A stretch of 64,000 nucleotides of DNA from Pseudocercospora fijiensis CIRAD86. Taxonomy: Eukaryota; Ascomycota; Dothideomycetes; Mycosphaerellales; Mycosphaerellaceae. The translations under genes and the position numbers were made by a program. Below, piece after piece: positions 30,030 to 43,332 of the stretch. Position 1 is the first letter of the stretch. Every line of letters begins with the position of its first letter. Location of the stretch: NCBI RefSeq assembly GCF_000340215.1, contig NW_006921535.1:62001-126000 (forward strand). Reading direction: 5' to 3'. The notes beneath the pieces are model-generated. The model ran no database searches. It saw only the letters and a list, made by a program, of their open reading frames with translations, and was not told the origin of the DNA.

Positions 30030-33000
30030 TACTTATCTCTTTCTACTACGAGTCGCTAGTCTACTATAGTTACCTCTACGGCCCTAGCCGCTATAATTGC
30101 CTCCTCGCCCCTACTAGTTAAATTAGTCGATAAGAGCCTAGGTCCGCGTCGCCTTAGCCTGTATATCCTAGCGGGTCTGTCGCTTATTCGGATTGGCTAC
30201 AGGGTTCGTAGGCTGCTTTAAAGAAGATAGCTAAGGAGGCTGTTTCTTAGGGGTACTAAGCTGCTAGGAGTTAACGTTCGGGAGTACTCTACTAGGAGTA
30301 GAGACCTTCGAAGCGTAGGTAGCAGGTTTCGCTAAAGGGGCGCTAGACTACCGCTAGTTAGTAGGAAGGTCTGCCTTACTAGGTTCCTATTAGTATATAA
30401 ATCCCTAGCCTCCCTAGTTAAACTCCTCCCTAGCGTTAGGCGTAGGCTAATATCGGTAGAAATTATCCTAGTTTAGGCGCATATACCGATCTCCGCTATT
30501 ATTTAGGATATAACTCTAGTCTTTTAAAGACTATATAAGGGCCTTAAAGAATAATTTCTCCCCGAAACGCTCCTACTCGAGGCGAATAACCTTACTTAAC
30601 ATCTTAGAGTATACTAACGCTACATCCTTGCGATACTGCTTTAAATAGTTCTCGAGTATATATAAGGAGCCTTCTTAGTTAAGGTTGCGAAAGAGTCTTC
30701 GAATATATTACTATACTATAGTATCGTCCTACTTTAATCGACCGACGAGGGCTTCCGAGATTAGGTTATTATTGCGTAGGCGCACTGCAGCCGGGAACGC
30801 GTACGGAGGGGCACCGTACTTGTTTATAAGACTAGAGGGCGAGGTAGGGCTAGGAAGAAGGTCTCGATAGGTAGCGGCGAGTTCCTAAAACGTACCTCTA
30901 GCTTCGCAATCGAGCTTTCTAGTTACTAAGTCGTATCGGCAGAACTAGGGGAGTATAGTTATCCTCTTAGTATTCTTCGGTAATGCCTAAGCGCCGTATA
31001 GAAGGTAGGGAAGGGTTAGGCGTACTCTAAGGGCACCGACCGGGTACTACTCCTAGCCTACATTTCGATACTTGCCTTTTAGCTCGTTCTTAATAAAGTT
31101 ATTAAGGGTATTCTCTATCTTAGTGTTTAGGCAATATATATTGTAGTTAATAGAGAGAATGTAACTCCGAGGGGCGTACGTAGGGCCCTTTTCCTAGCGA
31201 AGGGTCTCAAGTTCCTTATACTATTTGTTAAAGACTTCTAGTTAGTAGATCCTAGCGAAGACCTTCGTAGCAGTCTCTACCGTTTTAGGGAGGAAGGATA
31301 CGGAGCCTTAAACTTGGTTTGTAGTAATGCCTTCTTAGAGATCGAGAGGGTGCTAGTTAATATAGGCAAACTCGGTCGAACCGCCGTTACTAGGTTGAGT
31401 TATCTTAGCGTAGTACGGGTAGGAGATTAGGTTAAGAGCGTAATTAGGGCGGGTAAGGCCGTAGAGGAGCTAGTAGATAGGGTCTCCTCGGCAGATCTGC
31501 TAGAACCTAGAATAGAAGGCGGTTCGAAGCCAACCCTTATTCGAGACTCCGTTAACTAAACGCTAATGCTAAAGGTACATTACAGCCTCTAGCTTAAACT
31601 AGTTAGAGAGGGATATCTTTCCGAAGGGTAGAGGGGCCGCGGCGACTTCGACTTTCTTATTATTATACTAACTAAAGACGGCCGCTCTATATAGTTTAGT
31701 AGAGCCTTTGTCGCTCGTAATGCTATCTAAGGTAACAGTACTATCTCTTGCCTAGGCATCCTAGCTAGCCTTTATTATTACTCCTATACGGGAGAAGGCC
31801 TTACGAATCTTAGTAGCAATCGCTAGGGTAACGCGTTTAATAGTTAAAGGGTTGTATGTCTTACTCTCGTAACTATAGGCCTTAGGGAAAAAGCGATATA
31901 GTCTAAGGTAGTCGCTAGGGATAGGAGGACGGCGAGTCTTCTAAAACAGGTTAGGTCTCTTAGTTCGAAGGCGGAGCAGGTCGTTCCGGTACTTATATCT
32001 AGGGCTACTTAAGGTTTCTATTATCTACTCTCGACCGACCTTTCCTCGAAACCTAACTACTATCCTAAACAGGTAGCGGGTGTAAGCATAGCAGGGCGGG
32101 TAAGGGGCAGTTACAATAAGGGTAATTGCTCTTCCCTACGTAGCGTTATTAGATTTACTATCGTACTATATTAAAGTACTACGGTCGGCTTCCGAGAATC
32201 TATTGCAGCTATAGTAGGCTAGGCTGTTTCTGATTTAAGTGTCCTTATCGGGGGTTAGTTCCTTATAGTATATAGTGCCTCCCCGCTTAGGTCCTAAGGT
32301 ATTAAGGTCGTCGGTTAGGTTCTCCTCGAGGGGTGCGGTAAGATCTCTACTCGGCTTATTAAGTCTATTCGATCTGCGGGTCCTTCCTAGAGGGGGGATA
32401 GGCGTAGTAGTTCGAATTCGACGAGTAGGCGGAGCCCCTAGAGCAAGGCTGTTATTACTACTCCCGCTACTAGTCCGATCGGGTAGCGAAGAAGAGTTTT
32501 CGACTAGGAGATTAGGGCGAGTCGTATCGCGTTATAGAGGCGTATTTTAGCGAGAGCCGATAGACTAAGTAGGGCGAGCGGGTAATAGCTACTAGTTGTC
32601 CTATCTAGCTAGAGGGTCGCTAGCCGGGTTATATATAACTAGTAATCTAATAGGTGTACTAATTCGCTTATATATACCTATACGGGATCGAGGGACATTA
32701 AGCCCTAGGGTCCTAGAAGTAGTGCCTTTAATATAGCTACCTAGCGGTCTCGAAAAAGGGCGCCCGTCGGGAGTAATAGCAATAATAGGAGGGCCTTCGT
32801 ATTAGCTAATTCGAATACTAATAGCCTTAAGCTTCGCCTTACTAGCCTCCGATCTCTAAGAGAAGAATTTATTCTTACCCTCCTTACGAGTATCGTCCTC
32901 CTTATCTACTACGTAGTCCTTAGTAGTAATAGTAACGGTATTGACATCTGCCCGTCCCTATCTCGCCCTAAGCGTTCGGCGGTATAGGTAATTACTTAGG

Positions 33001-34068
33001 ATACGAAGAACAAGCTAAATTTCGGAAACCTAGCTAGCGTCCTTGAAGTTTGCGTAGTTGTTAAGCTTTCTATCCTTCTATAGCCTAAAGACTCGAGCTA
33101 TTTCCTTCGCGGTGTTACCTCGGATATTATAGAGGTCTAGGTAGTTCCTAAAGAATATAGGACTATTAGTAATATCGTTCTTACGGCGATCTTCCGTAGC
33201 CTTCCTACGAGTAGCGGCGGCTTATAGGGCAGCAAATTCGTTACCTATATACTGCTCGAGGGCCTATACTATAGTAGATCCTCGGGTACGAAGAACATCT
33301 CCTATTTCTTTCGGCAGTCCTTTAAAGAGCGCCTCCTTAAGCCGATAATAGGTTAGCTCGGTACCTTTAATAAAGTTGTTAACGCTTCCTAGGTTGTCGT
33401 AGATTATATCTACTTTAGTTTAGCGGGATAGGTTAGCAGATTAAAGATATTATACCTATTCGAGTAGGGTATTGTAATTGCTTAGTCGCTAGTCGGAAGG
33501 AAGGTAGGAAATGCCGCTATAGGCTACGCTCGTAATAAGGTCTCGACTAGAGGCTTCTACTATTGCGCGCTTACGAGGCGGTAGAGGGGGTTTTGCGTAT
33601 CGGGTCGCGTAGAGGAGGTAGGGGTTTATCGGTCTTTAATAGTTGATTAAGGAGGGTAGTGTTTGCTATAAGCGCCTATCGCTTTATCGAGGGAAGGGCG
33701 GTATAGGTGTATTTATTTGTAAAGAAGTTTAGGCGCGAGAAGGATCGCCTTTTTATCGTAGCAAGGGCGCGGGTACGCGGGAAGGGACGGGAGGCACCTG
33801 CCTTACGCGTATACGCGCGTTTATATATAAATCCGAAAGTGAGGTATATATCCTAAAGGAAGTAAAGGGTTAGTAGCGGGCAGCGGCGACATTTCTAAAG
33901 GCCTAGGTAATTCGCGTAGTAGCGAGGTTCGAGGGCGTAGGGCTAAAGCACTTAGATCTAGGGAGTTAAGCATTATATAGCGTACTAACCCCTCCGCTTC
34001 GACCCCTACCGCATTAAGGCATAGTAATAAGGGCTCCTCCGGGTAGTATAGGGGTAGTAGTAGTAGTC
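30030..34068 (-). pseudogene. E1 third ORF (unknown, partly Gag-like in composition)
   Basis: About 4 kb between integrase and the 3' LTR, readable on the minus strand through RIP stops. Pieces include VNNFIKGTELTYYRLKEALF, GLPKEIGDVLRTRGSTIV, LEQYIGNEFAAL, then EIARVFRL-KDRKLNNYANF, and later SDKGSTKLYRAAVFS and RLVNGVSNKGWLRTAFYS. The first third is helical and charged as in capsid proteins, but I find no zinc knuckle or enzyme motif. An envelope-like, accessory or second capsid protein are all possible. An open stretch of 83 codons at 33821-34072 may be in a real frame of this ORF. Plus-strand open stretches at 30685 and 32275 are antisense. Confidence 0.5.
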
Positions 34069-34071
34069 GCA

Positions 34072-34100
34072 ATATATCCTAGCTAGCTAGCTACTATAGG
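34072..34100. repeat. E1 boundary palindrome 3
   Basis: ATCCTAGCTAGCTAGCTACT core between the integrase end and the third ORF. Confidence 0.75.
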
Positions 34101-34104
34101 CGGG

Positions 34105-37100
34105 AGCTCCCGGGATTCTTAGAAATCTCGATATATCGGCCGGCGTAGGCTATAGAAATAATATAAAGGAAAGGGTTTTAAACAAAGGAAATTTTTAAGG
34201 TTAGGTAAGGTTTTCCTAGGCTTACTCCGTAGGGTAGGCTTCGGTTTTAGTAAGCTAGGCGCGACGTAGAGCTTCTAGTAGGTCCCTTTCTGCTAAGTCA
34301 AAATTATTCACTCGCTCTACGGGTAGGCAGGTACTTAGACTACCCCGGGGAGCAGGTCTAGGGATATTATTAAGGATAGGGGCTCCTTACTAAAGCCCCT
34401 ACCCTCGTCGGTAGTAGTGTAAAGGAAAAGAAGTAACGATAGGGCTCTAGTAGTAGTACTCTATCCGGCTGCTAATATATAAAGGGACAATCGATCCTAG
34501 TATACGTCGATAATCCGTTTAAATGCGCGAATAAGGGTACTAGCGAGTAAAAAATTCGGTGTAAAGCGAGTAAATAGAAGCAAAAGGGGAGGCTATACGC
34601 GAGTAGTTGTAGGTTTATCGGGCCTACTAAGGTAGTAGTAGTCTATTTTCGTTGCATTCTATAGCCTACTCCGCTTCTAAGGGTTCGTTAAAAGCTCCGG
34701 GGTTTAAGCCTAGGCCCTTAGAGTTAGCGGTACCGCGGAGCTCCTCTTATTCGATCTAGGTAAGCCGAAGCCTATCTCTTATTCTTATTAAGGACAGCCT
34801 ATATTCGTTGTCTCCCTAGTTCGCAATGTTGTCTATAGCCTCCTAGGCGAGAAATCTAATACCTCGCCGCCTATATAGGTTAGCATATACTAGGGCAGTA
34901 AGGCTAGTCTCTACTAGGGCCTTAAGGAGATATAGGTTGTATTCGAACTTCAATATGTTTATCTCGTCGTAGACCTAGACTCTTTAGGTCGTCTACTAGC
35001 TAGGGTCTCGCTATAGTGCTAGTCGAAAGCTAGGGTCCTAGGTAAGCCTCGGAAGAGCGCTAACGTAGTAGGCTTGTTCGTATAGATCCTGCCTTCTATA
35101 TAGAATTGCTATCTAGCCGAATCTATAGTGTTAAGCTAAAGGCTAGGTTACCCCTCCCTAGGTAAATAGGGCTAGGTAGTTAAAAGCTAGAAAACTATTA
35201 GGTTCGGTCGAGCTATTAAAGAAGAGATAGTTATTCGAGTAATCTTCTATAAGGGGTACGCTAAAAAGGTCCCGTATTAGGTTATTAACCTAAGAGATAG
35301 GATTAACTTTAGGGTCGACTCGGTATATAGCTATAGTATAGGCTTAAAAGGCTCGCCTTTGCTCCTCCCTAGGAAGGGATATAATCGTATAAACGTCTAC
35401 ATCCCTTTCTTTACCGGACTTAGCGTTAGACTAGCTATTGTCCCTAGACTCGGAGGACTTAGACTAGCGATCTCTATCTGCCTCGACTTCTTTATTAATA
35501 GGTTCGTTGTTCGTCGTAGTAGCGTTTTTACCCGAGATCCGGTTAGGTCGGAATAGAGGTACTTCCTTTAGTCGATCGCGTAGAAAGGTAATAGCTAGAT
35601 TAGCCCTATCGAGTTCCGTAAGGTAGTACGAGGTCCTAGAGGCAGTAATCCCCGTAATACGAAAAGGGCCCTTCTAGCGAAAGGCAAGCTTACTAGACCT
35701 CGAGTGCTCGATTTCGCTCCTAGTAATAAGTATAAGGGATTTAATCTTAAGGGGAGCGTTAGATACTACTCCCTTTTCGTCGTACTAGCGAGCATTCTCC
35801 TCGCGAGTCCTCTTTAGCCGAAGGGCCGCCTCTTCGTTATCGTTAGGTATATATACTAGTTATTAAGCACGGTATACAAGTAGCGAGGCAGTGTCGCGTA
35901 TAGTATCCCAATTAACTTTTTAAAAGGTTCGGTAGACATTCTCGATAGGAAGGATAACGTCGGCCCCTCTATATATAACTTTAGTAGGCGTTTTTCTAGT
36001 CGTTCGTCGGTATATCGTTCGGTCGGCCTATAGGACAGGTAGGACGTGTTTTCTCTAACTATTTATAGTGCCGTTCGTTAGTTTAGAAAGGGTAGCTAGG
36101 ATAGGTCGGTTTCTAACTTCGATTTAACTATTTGCCTTTAGGTAGTATAGGGAAATCCGTACCCGGTACGTAGCTATTCGCTTAAGCAATTCCTTAGTGT
36201 CCTTCCGATTCTTAGATCCGTTGTCTATAACGAATTTATCCGGATAGCTATGTCGGTAATAGACCTCTTCGTATAGGAACTTAGCTATTTACTATATACT
36301 AACCGACTTGCCCGAGCAGTTAAATATCCTCCCCTCTACCTAGCCGCTAACAACCTTACGCGCTAAAGCAATAGACCCCTTATTATCGATATAAAGCATA
36401 TCGGCAACCTAGCGACGGCTAATAACTCGAATATAGGTAGGGTAAAGCGTCCTAGTAATCTTATATCCTTCTCGTATCCGGTATATACGATAGGACCGAA
36501 CCTATATAGCGATTTAGGACTACATTCTATACTAGAAGTATCTTTTCGAGGCTAGATAGTATACTGCCTCCCGGCCTTTATAGCTATAATCCTCGTAAAG
36601 CGATTAGATAATTTCCTCCCTAGCCTTTTCGCTATTAATTACTCGTTAAAGGGGACAATTCGGATAACGCTAGTAGAAAAGGAGCCGATCCTTAATAATG
36701 TACTTCTAGGCAGTACGTCGAACCCTTCGGGCTTCGCTTCGAGAGATGCCTTACGGAAAGCGAAGGGTCGATTTAAAGTATCCGATAAGAAGCGATTCTC
36801 GAGACTAGTATTCGTCCTCGTTAAGGAAACTAGACTTAGCTAAGAGATCGACAGGCTTAGACTATACTATACTACAAAAGAAGTCGTTGTCGATTATATT
36901 ATCGTCGTCGACCTAGTTATCTCGTTCGACGATGTCCTCTTTAGTAGGGTTACGACGGGATAGACTATTAGCCGTAGAGTGTTTTCGCCCGAGGATATAC
37001 TTAACTTCGAAGTCGAATAGTCGGATCTAGGCTACCTAGCGAGCTATTATAGAGTTAGGGAGGTCTAAAGCGGATTTATTAAGCTAGTAGACAAGGGTAG

Positions 37101-39120
37101 TAGCATCGATTTCGATCCGAAAGTACTATCTAACGAGATACTTCTTAAACTTCTTTAGTAGTTTAAGCACGGTAAGGCACTCTCGTTTGCTAGTATTATA
37201 TCGGGCTTTACTTTCGGTCTAAAGGCCGCTTTCGTACCGAATAGGGTAACGCTTCTTTATATTGTCCCTTTCGCACTAGTTTAGGCTACTACTATATCCG
37301 GACCTACTCGCGTCTAATAGAAGGATAATTAACTTAGTACCCTTAGTATAATCGATCGAGATAAGAGCAGGGGTAGTAGTTAGCGTAGCCTTTAAGGTAT
37401 CTATAGCGACTTGCTAATCCGGTCCCTATAAGAATTCGATATCGGCCTTTAGGAGGTAGAAGAGTAGTCTTACTATTATTACGAAGCCCTCGATCTAGAT
37501 ATAGTAGTAGATACAAACCCTAAGGAAGGCCCGTACGCTAGACTAGTTCTTAGGTATTAGCTATGCGATAATCTTTGCAACTTTCTCTATATTAGGGTAT
37601 CTTCCGGAAATATTAATAACGTAGCCGACACATTTTAGCTTTTTATAGAGGAACTGAGATTTTAGACCTAAAATAGCATACCTAGCACGCTTAATGTCTA
37701 TAAGAATACTATCTATCTATTAAATATGCTTAGTAACGAATCTTCTTAGGCTAGGTTCGACCTCTTTATTATTATATCGGGTCTTCGGGCCCTTAATACT
37801 AATATCGTCGACAAACGGCCTCGTATAGTAGGAAATGTAGTTAAAAAGGATTCTTGTTACTACTCGGACAAACTAGGTAACGGAGTTTGTCGCTCCTTAC
37901 GGAAGGGTAGTTATTCGTATAAGGCTAAGCGGGGTATTAAAGGCAGTTATATCTCGATTAGCCTCGTAAAGCGGGACTTAGTCGTATCCGGAAAAGAAAT
38001 CGATTAGGGACGAGATAGTATAGTTAGCAAAATCCTCGGTAAAGCTATTAGTATTAGGGGGAAGGTTTCCGTCCCGTATTATATAGCGGTTTAGCTCTAT
38101 AGTAGCGTTAATTAGGCGATATTTCTTAGTTCCTTTCTTCTAGACTAAGAACTATAGGTTCCGGTATACTCCTTCGCTAACTTTAAGTACCCTATTCGCA
38201 ATTCGTTCTCGGATTATTTCTTCTACAATGTTTACTAGGCTAGGCTAGAGGCGGAAGGTTAGTTTTCTCTAGGGTTTATAAGGAATTGTTCGGATCCGTT
38301 AGGGAGGTGCTATATCCGCGTCGACTCTTCTAATTTCGGTAAAGCTCTAGGTAAGGGCTTTTTCCCTATTATAAAGCATTTTATAGAATAGATCTAGCTC
38401 CTTAGGAAGAAGTTCCATTCTAATAAGAAGCTTTGCTTTCCTTTCCTTAGTTAGGCGCGAGCTACGTAGTATATCTAAGAACTTCTTAATTAGGTACTTC
38501 TAGTTATATAGTCCGGTTCTAGGCGGAAGCAACGCTTCTCGAGCAAGCCGTTTCTTTTTCTAGTAAGGGTTACTACCGGTCGTTATACTCCCGGTTATCG
38601 TAGTGCTAGCTTCTATAGGTCTTACTTTGTCTACCTTTTTCTTATATATACTATAAACTCCGACCGTACGGCTAGTATCCGAATCTTCCTTAAGCATCCT
38701 CTTAATAGATAGCAGCTAGGTAGGGAACCTTCGAAAGCTCTAAAACCTATAGTGCCGCTTATACTAGTTATAAAATCTATTCGCCTCCGACTATTAAAGG
38801 ATTGTCGCCTAGTCGTTACGAGTTATAGGCTCGAGAATCGCCTCCGTACGCCCGAGCCGGGCAAGGCTATTCGTCGGGCATAGCTAGGAAGAATCTTCGA
38901 GAAAGGACTAGCGTTATATAGCTAGGACCGATACGTCGTCGTATACCCGCTCCTAGATATAGTACCTAGCTAGGCGGCTTTTATATAGGGTACTACTAGA
39001 AGGCAATTACGGGGACGCGGGAATGCCGGGGCCGCCGGGAATACTAGGATAAGCCGGGGCTAGTCTAAGCGAGGTCGGAAAAGGTAGCGGGAGCGGGGGC
39101 GGGCCGGCTACTAGACTAAT
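34105..39120 (-). pseudogene. E1 pol: reverse transcriptase, RNase H, integrase (RIP-broken)
   Basis: Minus-strand polyprotein. The RT begins with YRN-L-FLV-KKKG and KYRLINATIELN (about 38170-38085), followed by DFFSGYD and FN-TPLG equivalents. The active site is RPFVDDISIKGPKTRYN (VDD at 37801-37820; xxDD in most RTs). RNase H occupies about 36900-37450. Integrase follows, with LYIDNKGSIALARKVVSGW, then KFVIDNGSKNRKDTKELL and LKANSQIE (36000-36420), which cover the DDE catalytic core, and then KLAFR-KGPFRITGI (about 35690), like the C-terminal GPF/Y module. It is very similar in organisation to the E2 pol. Stops are RIP-type. Confidence 0.9.
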
Positions 39121-39125
39121 TAATA

Positions 39126-39152
39126 TACCCTAGCTAGCTAGCTAGCATACCC
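39126..39152. repeat. E1 boundary palindrome 2
   Basis: CCCTAGCTAGCTAGCTAGCA core between the Gag-protease and pol blocks. Confidence 0.75.
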
Positions 39153-39154
39153 TA

Positions 39155-42100
39155 GGGTTACTATCCTTTTTACTATATAGCCCCGTAACAATATTTCTTA
39201 TTAAACAATAGGTCGTAACGGTACGTATAATATCCCTACCTAGCGGTTTCGAAAAAGGGGCGGACTCGACGCTAGTTTCTCGTCCGCTACCTAGTTTTTT
39301 AACTACTAGGTGTTATTGCGACTAAGGAGCTCCTTAAGTAGGACACAATTCTTAGAGCTAGTAAGGGTAGTAAAGGTAGTAGAGCGGCCCCCGCGCGTAG
39401 AAATAGTTCCTTCCTAGGAGCCGTCGTCTATGTTTCGAGCGACAAGGCGGTTCTTACGAGCCTATAGGCGACTAAGAATAATAGGGAGGTCGTCATCCCC
39501 TAGGGGTATAATAAGGAAGTCGGTTTTATACTCGACATTAAAGGTAGAGACAGGAACGGAAGTGCTAATACCGATAAATTTAGCCCTTTCTCTAGCTCCT
39601 CGTATATTTAGAATAAGACCCTTTAATAGAGTAAGGCTAGCTCGCTATAGGAACTTCGCGTTTAGTATATTCCCCTCGGAGCCTTTATTAATAAGAGCGC
39701 GGATCTTAAGGCACCTATTAATAGTAATAGTAATATAAGGACTAGGAATAAGGGCGAAGTTATCGTCGACCGATAAGAGGCGAATCTAGCTAGGGTCGAT
39801 ATAGAGCATCTCGTTAGGCAGAGTATCTACTCCGGATAAAATAACCTATACTGCGTAGCAGTTAAGTCTGTTCCTCCGGCTAATCGAATTAGGGTCCCGG
39901 ACAACCTCTTCGTTAGCGGCCTCGTATTCCTCGTAGCTTTCTTCCTCGTCGAGGCTAGTAAAGAATTCCCGGGCGGAGGTAAGGACTAGAACAGGGTAGT
40001 CTTTAGGCCGCCTAGGTCTACCTTTCCTAGCAGCTAAGGTAGCTACCCTACCTACCATTTCTATAATCTAGTAGGGGATCTTATCGGTTTTATCCTTTTC
40101 TAGCTCCCGAATCCTTATAGTAAGCGCGTTGTCGTTTAGCTAGCGTACAACGAGCTTTTAATACTCCAGAATATAGGCGAGGGCCTTAGTATTGCTAAGC
40201 TATATACCGTTCCTACTAAGGAATTTCTTTACCTAAAAGTCGGGGTCCTTATAGTGTTTCTAAAGATTCTTTATAATATTAGTTGTCTTAGGCTCTTTTC
40301 GCGTAGCTCTCTACCGGCTCGGAGGGTTTACCCCCTTCGATAGTTCTTTAGCGGCAGGCTTCGGGGTAGGCGGTAGTACGTTACCTATTTCCTAATTACT
40401 ATCCTTAGGTAGGCTAGCGTTACTATTTAAGGATTTAGTAGTAGGCTGCCTATAGGTACTAGAAGGGCTAGCAGTAGGGGTTTTACGACTAACCGTTTCC
40501 TTAGACTAGGCTCTTACTCTTAGAGGTAGTAGGCTCGGGGACCTTTAAGTAGTTCTTCGAGGCTAGGTTTGTTTACGAATTGCTTCTTCTGCCTCGCGAA
40601 CGCTAAGCCCTTAAACTACGTTGCGAATGCCCTTAGTCTTCGTAGCACCTTTCTGCTTAGTAGCAGCTTTCCGGATCCGATTTATATCGGCAATAGCGGT
40701 AACGGGAAGACTATTCCTAAGCGGTATATCCTAGCTACGAGTATAGGCAAGGGTATCTACAACTATAGCCGCCTCGTAGTCGCTAAAATCTAGCTCTTTA
40801 TCGGCCTCCTCGACTATACCTAGATCGTAGGGCCTTTAGTATAGCATAACCCGCCTAGTAGTAGTAGGGGCAGTAGCAGGGGTAGGAAGGCCGTTTCGAG
40901 CATCGTTTAAAGCGATCCCTCCGTAGGGATTTCCCGGAGACCTTAAAGGTAGAGGGGGAAGAGTAGAAGGAATTATCGGAGCTAGGGCTCGAGGAGTCGG
41001 AACTCGAGGGCCTAGTTAAGCTACAGCACTAGGGGCTATAGTTCGCCTTAGTTACTAAGAAGGATAGTTAAATTGCTTTCGAAGGGCTTCTATTCTAAAT
41101 TTAGGTAGGAAAACAATCTTCTACTAGTAATAGGCCTCGAGGAGAGGAAGTATAATAGCGAGCTTTAGGAGGGTAGGACTATTACGGAAGCGGAATAGGG
41201 TAGCGTATAGTGTACCTAGGGGCCCGAAGTACTACGTACGGTCCCGAATATAGTAGAACCCTTAATCTTATATATACCGGTAGGGCCTATAGTTTAGACG
41301 AAGGTAGCCTTTAGCTCCGCAATAGTAATAGCGACCCTCTATACTAGGGATAGATTGAAAGGCAAAGGCATCGAAGGTTAGCCCTTATACAAACTAGTTG
41401 TTATATATCTAAGTTATAGGGGTATTATCGCTCTAAAGGGGGTAGAGGCGCTATAGGGTATACGAATCGGTATTAGTATTAACCGGACCTATAGTAGGGC
41501 CCCTCTAATTGTCTCGGGAGAGGACGTAAAGTTTCAGTTCTTAGAACTACTTAATAAGGTCGTCGATACCGGGGTCCGTAACTAGCTTAAGGGCTACCCC
41601 CTATCGCTAGACATCTAGGGTAGGGCGTATGCTTAGCATTCTTTTCTTAACTGTCTCTCGTAGCTCTTTTAAATAGCTACTATCGTTACTAGTAAGGAGC
41701 GAGAAGCCCTATCGGCTACGAGCTAGGTCGTACCTAGTACGATAAATCTGTTCGAAGTCGGTATAGGATTCCTTATCGTAAGGGTAGATACTGCATTTTT
41801 CGTAGATCCGAGGCATAATAGTAGGCATAGAACCTCCTAAGCCCTTTAGAAACAGACGGCTCCTCGTAATATTGTTAAGAAGCCTCCTTAGTATCCCTTT
41901 AGCGATGCTATAGAAGTCCTAGCAAAAGCGAAGGGTATCACTCTTAGCTATTTGTCTAGTGTATAGCTGCTTAAGGTACTCGCGGGAGTTTAGCCGAACC
42001 GCGACATCCTAGTTAGCAAACTCGCGCTTAAACTTCTTTAAGAAGGCTTCCTACGTAAGAGGCTTACTACCTAGGAGCCGAGCAACTCGGGGTCGGATAC

Positions 42101-42790
42101 TAGTTTTACAATTAGCTATAAGGAGCTTTACTATAGTAGCCGTTTCGGCTCTTAGATAGTATCGCTTAAGGATAGTAGAAAACCTTTTAACAAAGTTAGT
42201 AGCGTTTTCTCTAGTAAAGAGGGGGTTTTTAACGGTCCCTAAGAGAGGCATCTACGGCTTCAAGTCCGAGAAGGCCTAAAGAAGACCTTAGAGAAGTTAA
42301 GGGGATAGCCCTCCGGTTGCCTAGATAAGCTACTAGGGAACTTCTCGAGTACTACCCTCCTAGGTAGTGCCTCCTTAAGTCGCTTCTCTATTTTCTATAC
42401 TAGTATCCTTATCGCTTCCCGAGGCCGTAGTCCTCTCGGTATCCGAGTTAGTATCGAGGTAGTTGCGAATAAAGTTTAGTAGTAGGTCTCGGTAGGTACC
42501 GGCATTAGAGGGGGCCTATAAAGGCGGCTCCGCCGGGGTAGGGTTGTTATTATTTTCTTAGGAGCTTATTTCGTCGATAGAATAAACAATTTATAGAAGA
42601 CGATAAACGATTAGAATAAATAGGAAGGATACAGTATTAATAAAATTAGACAGGTTGCTAGTTATACTTAAGGTAAGGAGGGAGCGTAGACGGGCTATAG
42701 CGTACTTTGTAGTGCGTATCGCGTCTATGTTCTCGAAGTAAGGGGAGGGTAGGCGGTAGTCCGTATATATACAGAATAAAGGGGGCGGCG
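39155..42790 (-). pseudogene. E1 Gag-protease (RIP-broken)
   Basis: Minus-strand block starting just inside the 42797-42820 palindrome. The Gag part includes an open stretch at 42251-42051 (NPLFTRENATNFVKRFST and ILKRYYLRAE), a typical Gag signature of aromatic and charged residues. Near the end is a retropepsin: ALINKGSEGNIL at about 39702-39669, where ALIDSGSE would be expected. The catalytic Asp has become Asn and the neighbouring residue is changed. An open stretch of 70 codons at 40058-39846 runs into this domain and is probably genuine sense sequence. Function would be capsid formation and polyprotein processing; this copy is inactive. Confidence 0.82.
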
Positions 42791-42796
42791 AATGTT

Positions 42797-42820
42797 ACCT
42801 AGCTAGCTAGCTAGTATACC
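42797..42820. repeat. E1 boundary palindrome 1
   Basis: ACCTAGCTAGCTAGCTAGTA core between the 5' leader and Gag. Confidence 0.75.
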
Positions 42821-43305
42821 TACTGTACCCGTTCTAGGCCCCCTTTGTTCCTCTCTTATTAATTTCTGTTAACTCGCAGTATGCCGATTACAGCACTACG
42901 GAAGGGTCGTAATAGCCCGGAAGGAGGTTTTAAGTTAGGCTCGCGCCGATTAGCGGAAGGGATAGGGGGCTATCGACTTTTCGGGGTTCTTCGTGTCCCT
43001 ATCTCTAGTTTCTTATAGCGGGCTCTTAGGTTTCTTTCTGTATAGGTCGTTTCTTATAAGGTCCCGCCTACTATAGATAGGTAGGGAGTCGTAACATTCG
43101 TAAATAGTGTTTCCTTTTGCTTTAAGTCGGTAACGGTATTCCTTTTGCTTTAAGTCGGTAACGGTTTATTAGTAGTAGGACGTCTCGATACTACCAAGGT
43201 CTCTTTAGCGGTAGTATTACATTAGTAGTGTAGTCCTCGCTCTAGGCGAAGGCTATAAACGTTTCTTCTTAACTATATACATACCTGCACCTTTAAATGA
43301 ATGAA
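42821..43305 (-). other. E1 5' leader
   Basis: About 490 bp between the putative primer-binding site and the first palindrome. It contains a duplicated 26-bp segment with TTTTGCTTTAAGTCGGTAAC at 43111-43162. No ORF seen. Confidence 0.6.
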
Positions 43306-43327
43306 GATAGCCCTACCTTCGGCTCTA
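43306..43327 (-). promoter_or_regulatory. E1 putative primer-binding site
   Basis: A 22-nt sequence five bases inside the 5' LTR, reading TAGAGCCGAAGGTAGGG... on the minus strand (probably TGG before RIP). The identical 22 nt lies one base inside the LTR of E2 (59531-59552) and E2c (23368-23389). The position is right for a primer-binding site, but I cannot assign a tRNA. Confidence 0.6.
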
Positions 43328-43332
43328 GAAAA

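Noticed and set aside
30685..35556. Several short plus-strand open frames in E1 (30685, 32275, 35359)
   Set aside because: They lie antisense to the minus-strand third ORF and pol. RIP creates few stops in some antisense frames, so length alone is not evidence.
39430..40793. Plus-strand open frames at 39430-39738 and 40569-40793
   Set aside because: Antisense to the E1 Gag-protease, including the retropepsin read on the minus strand.
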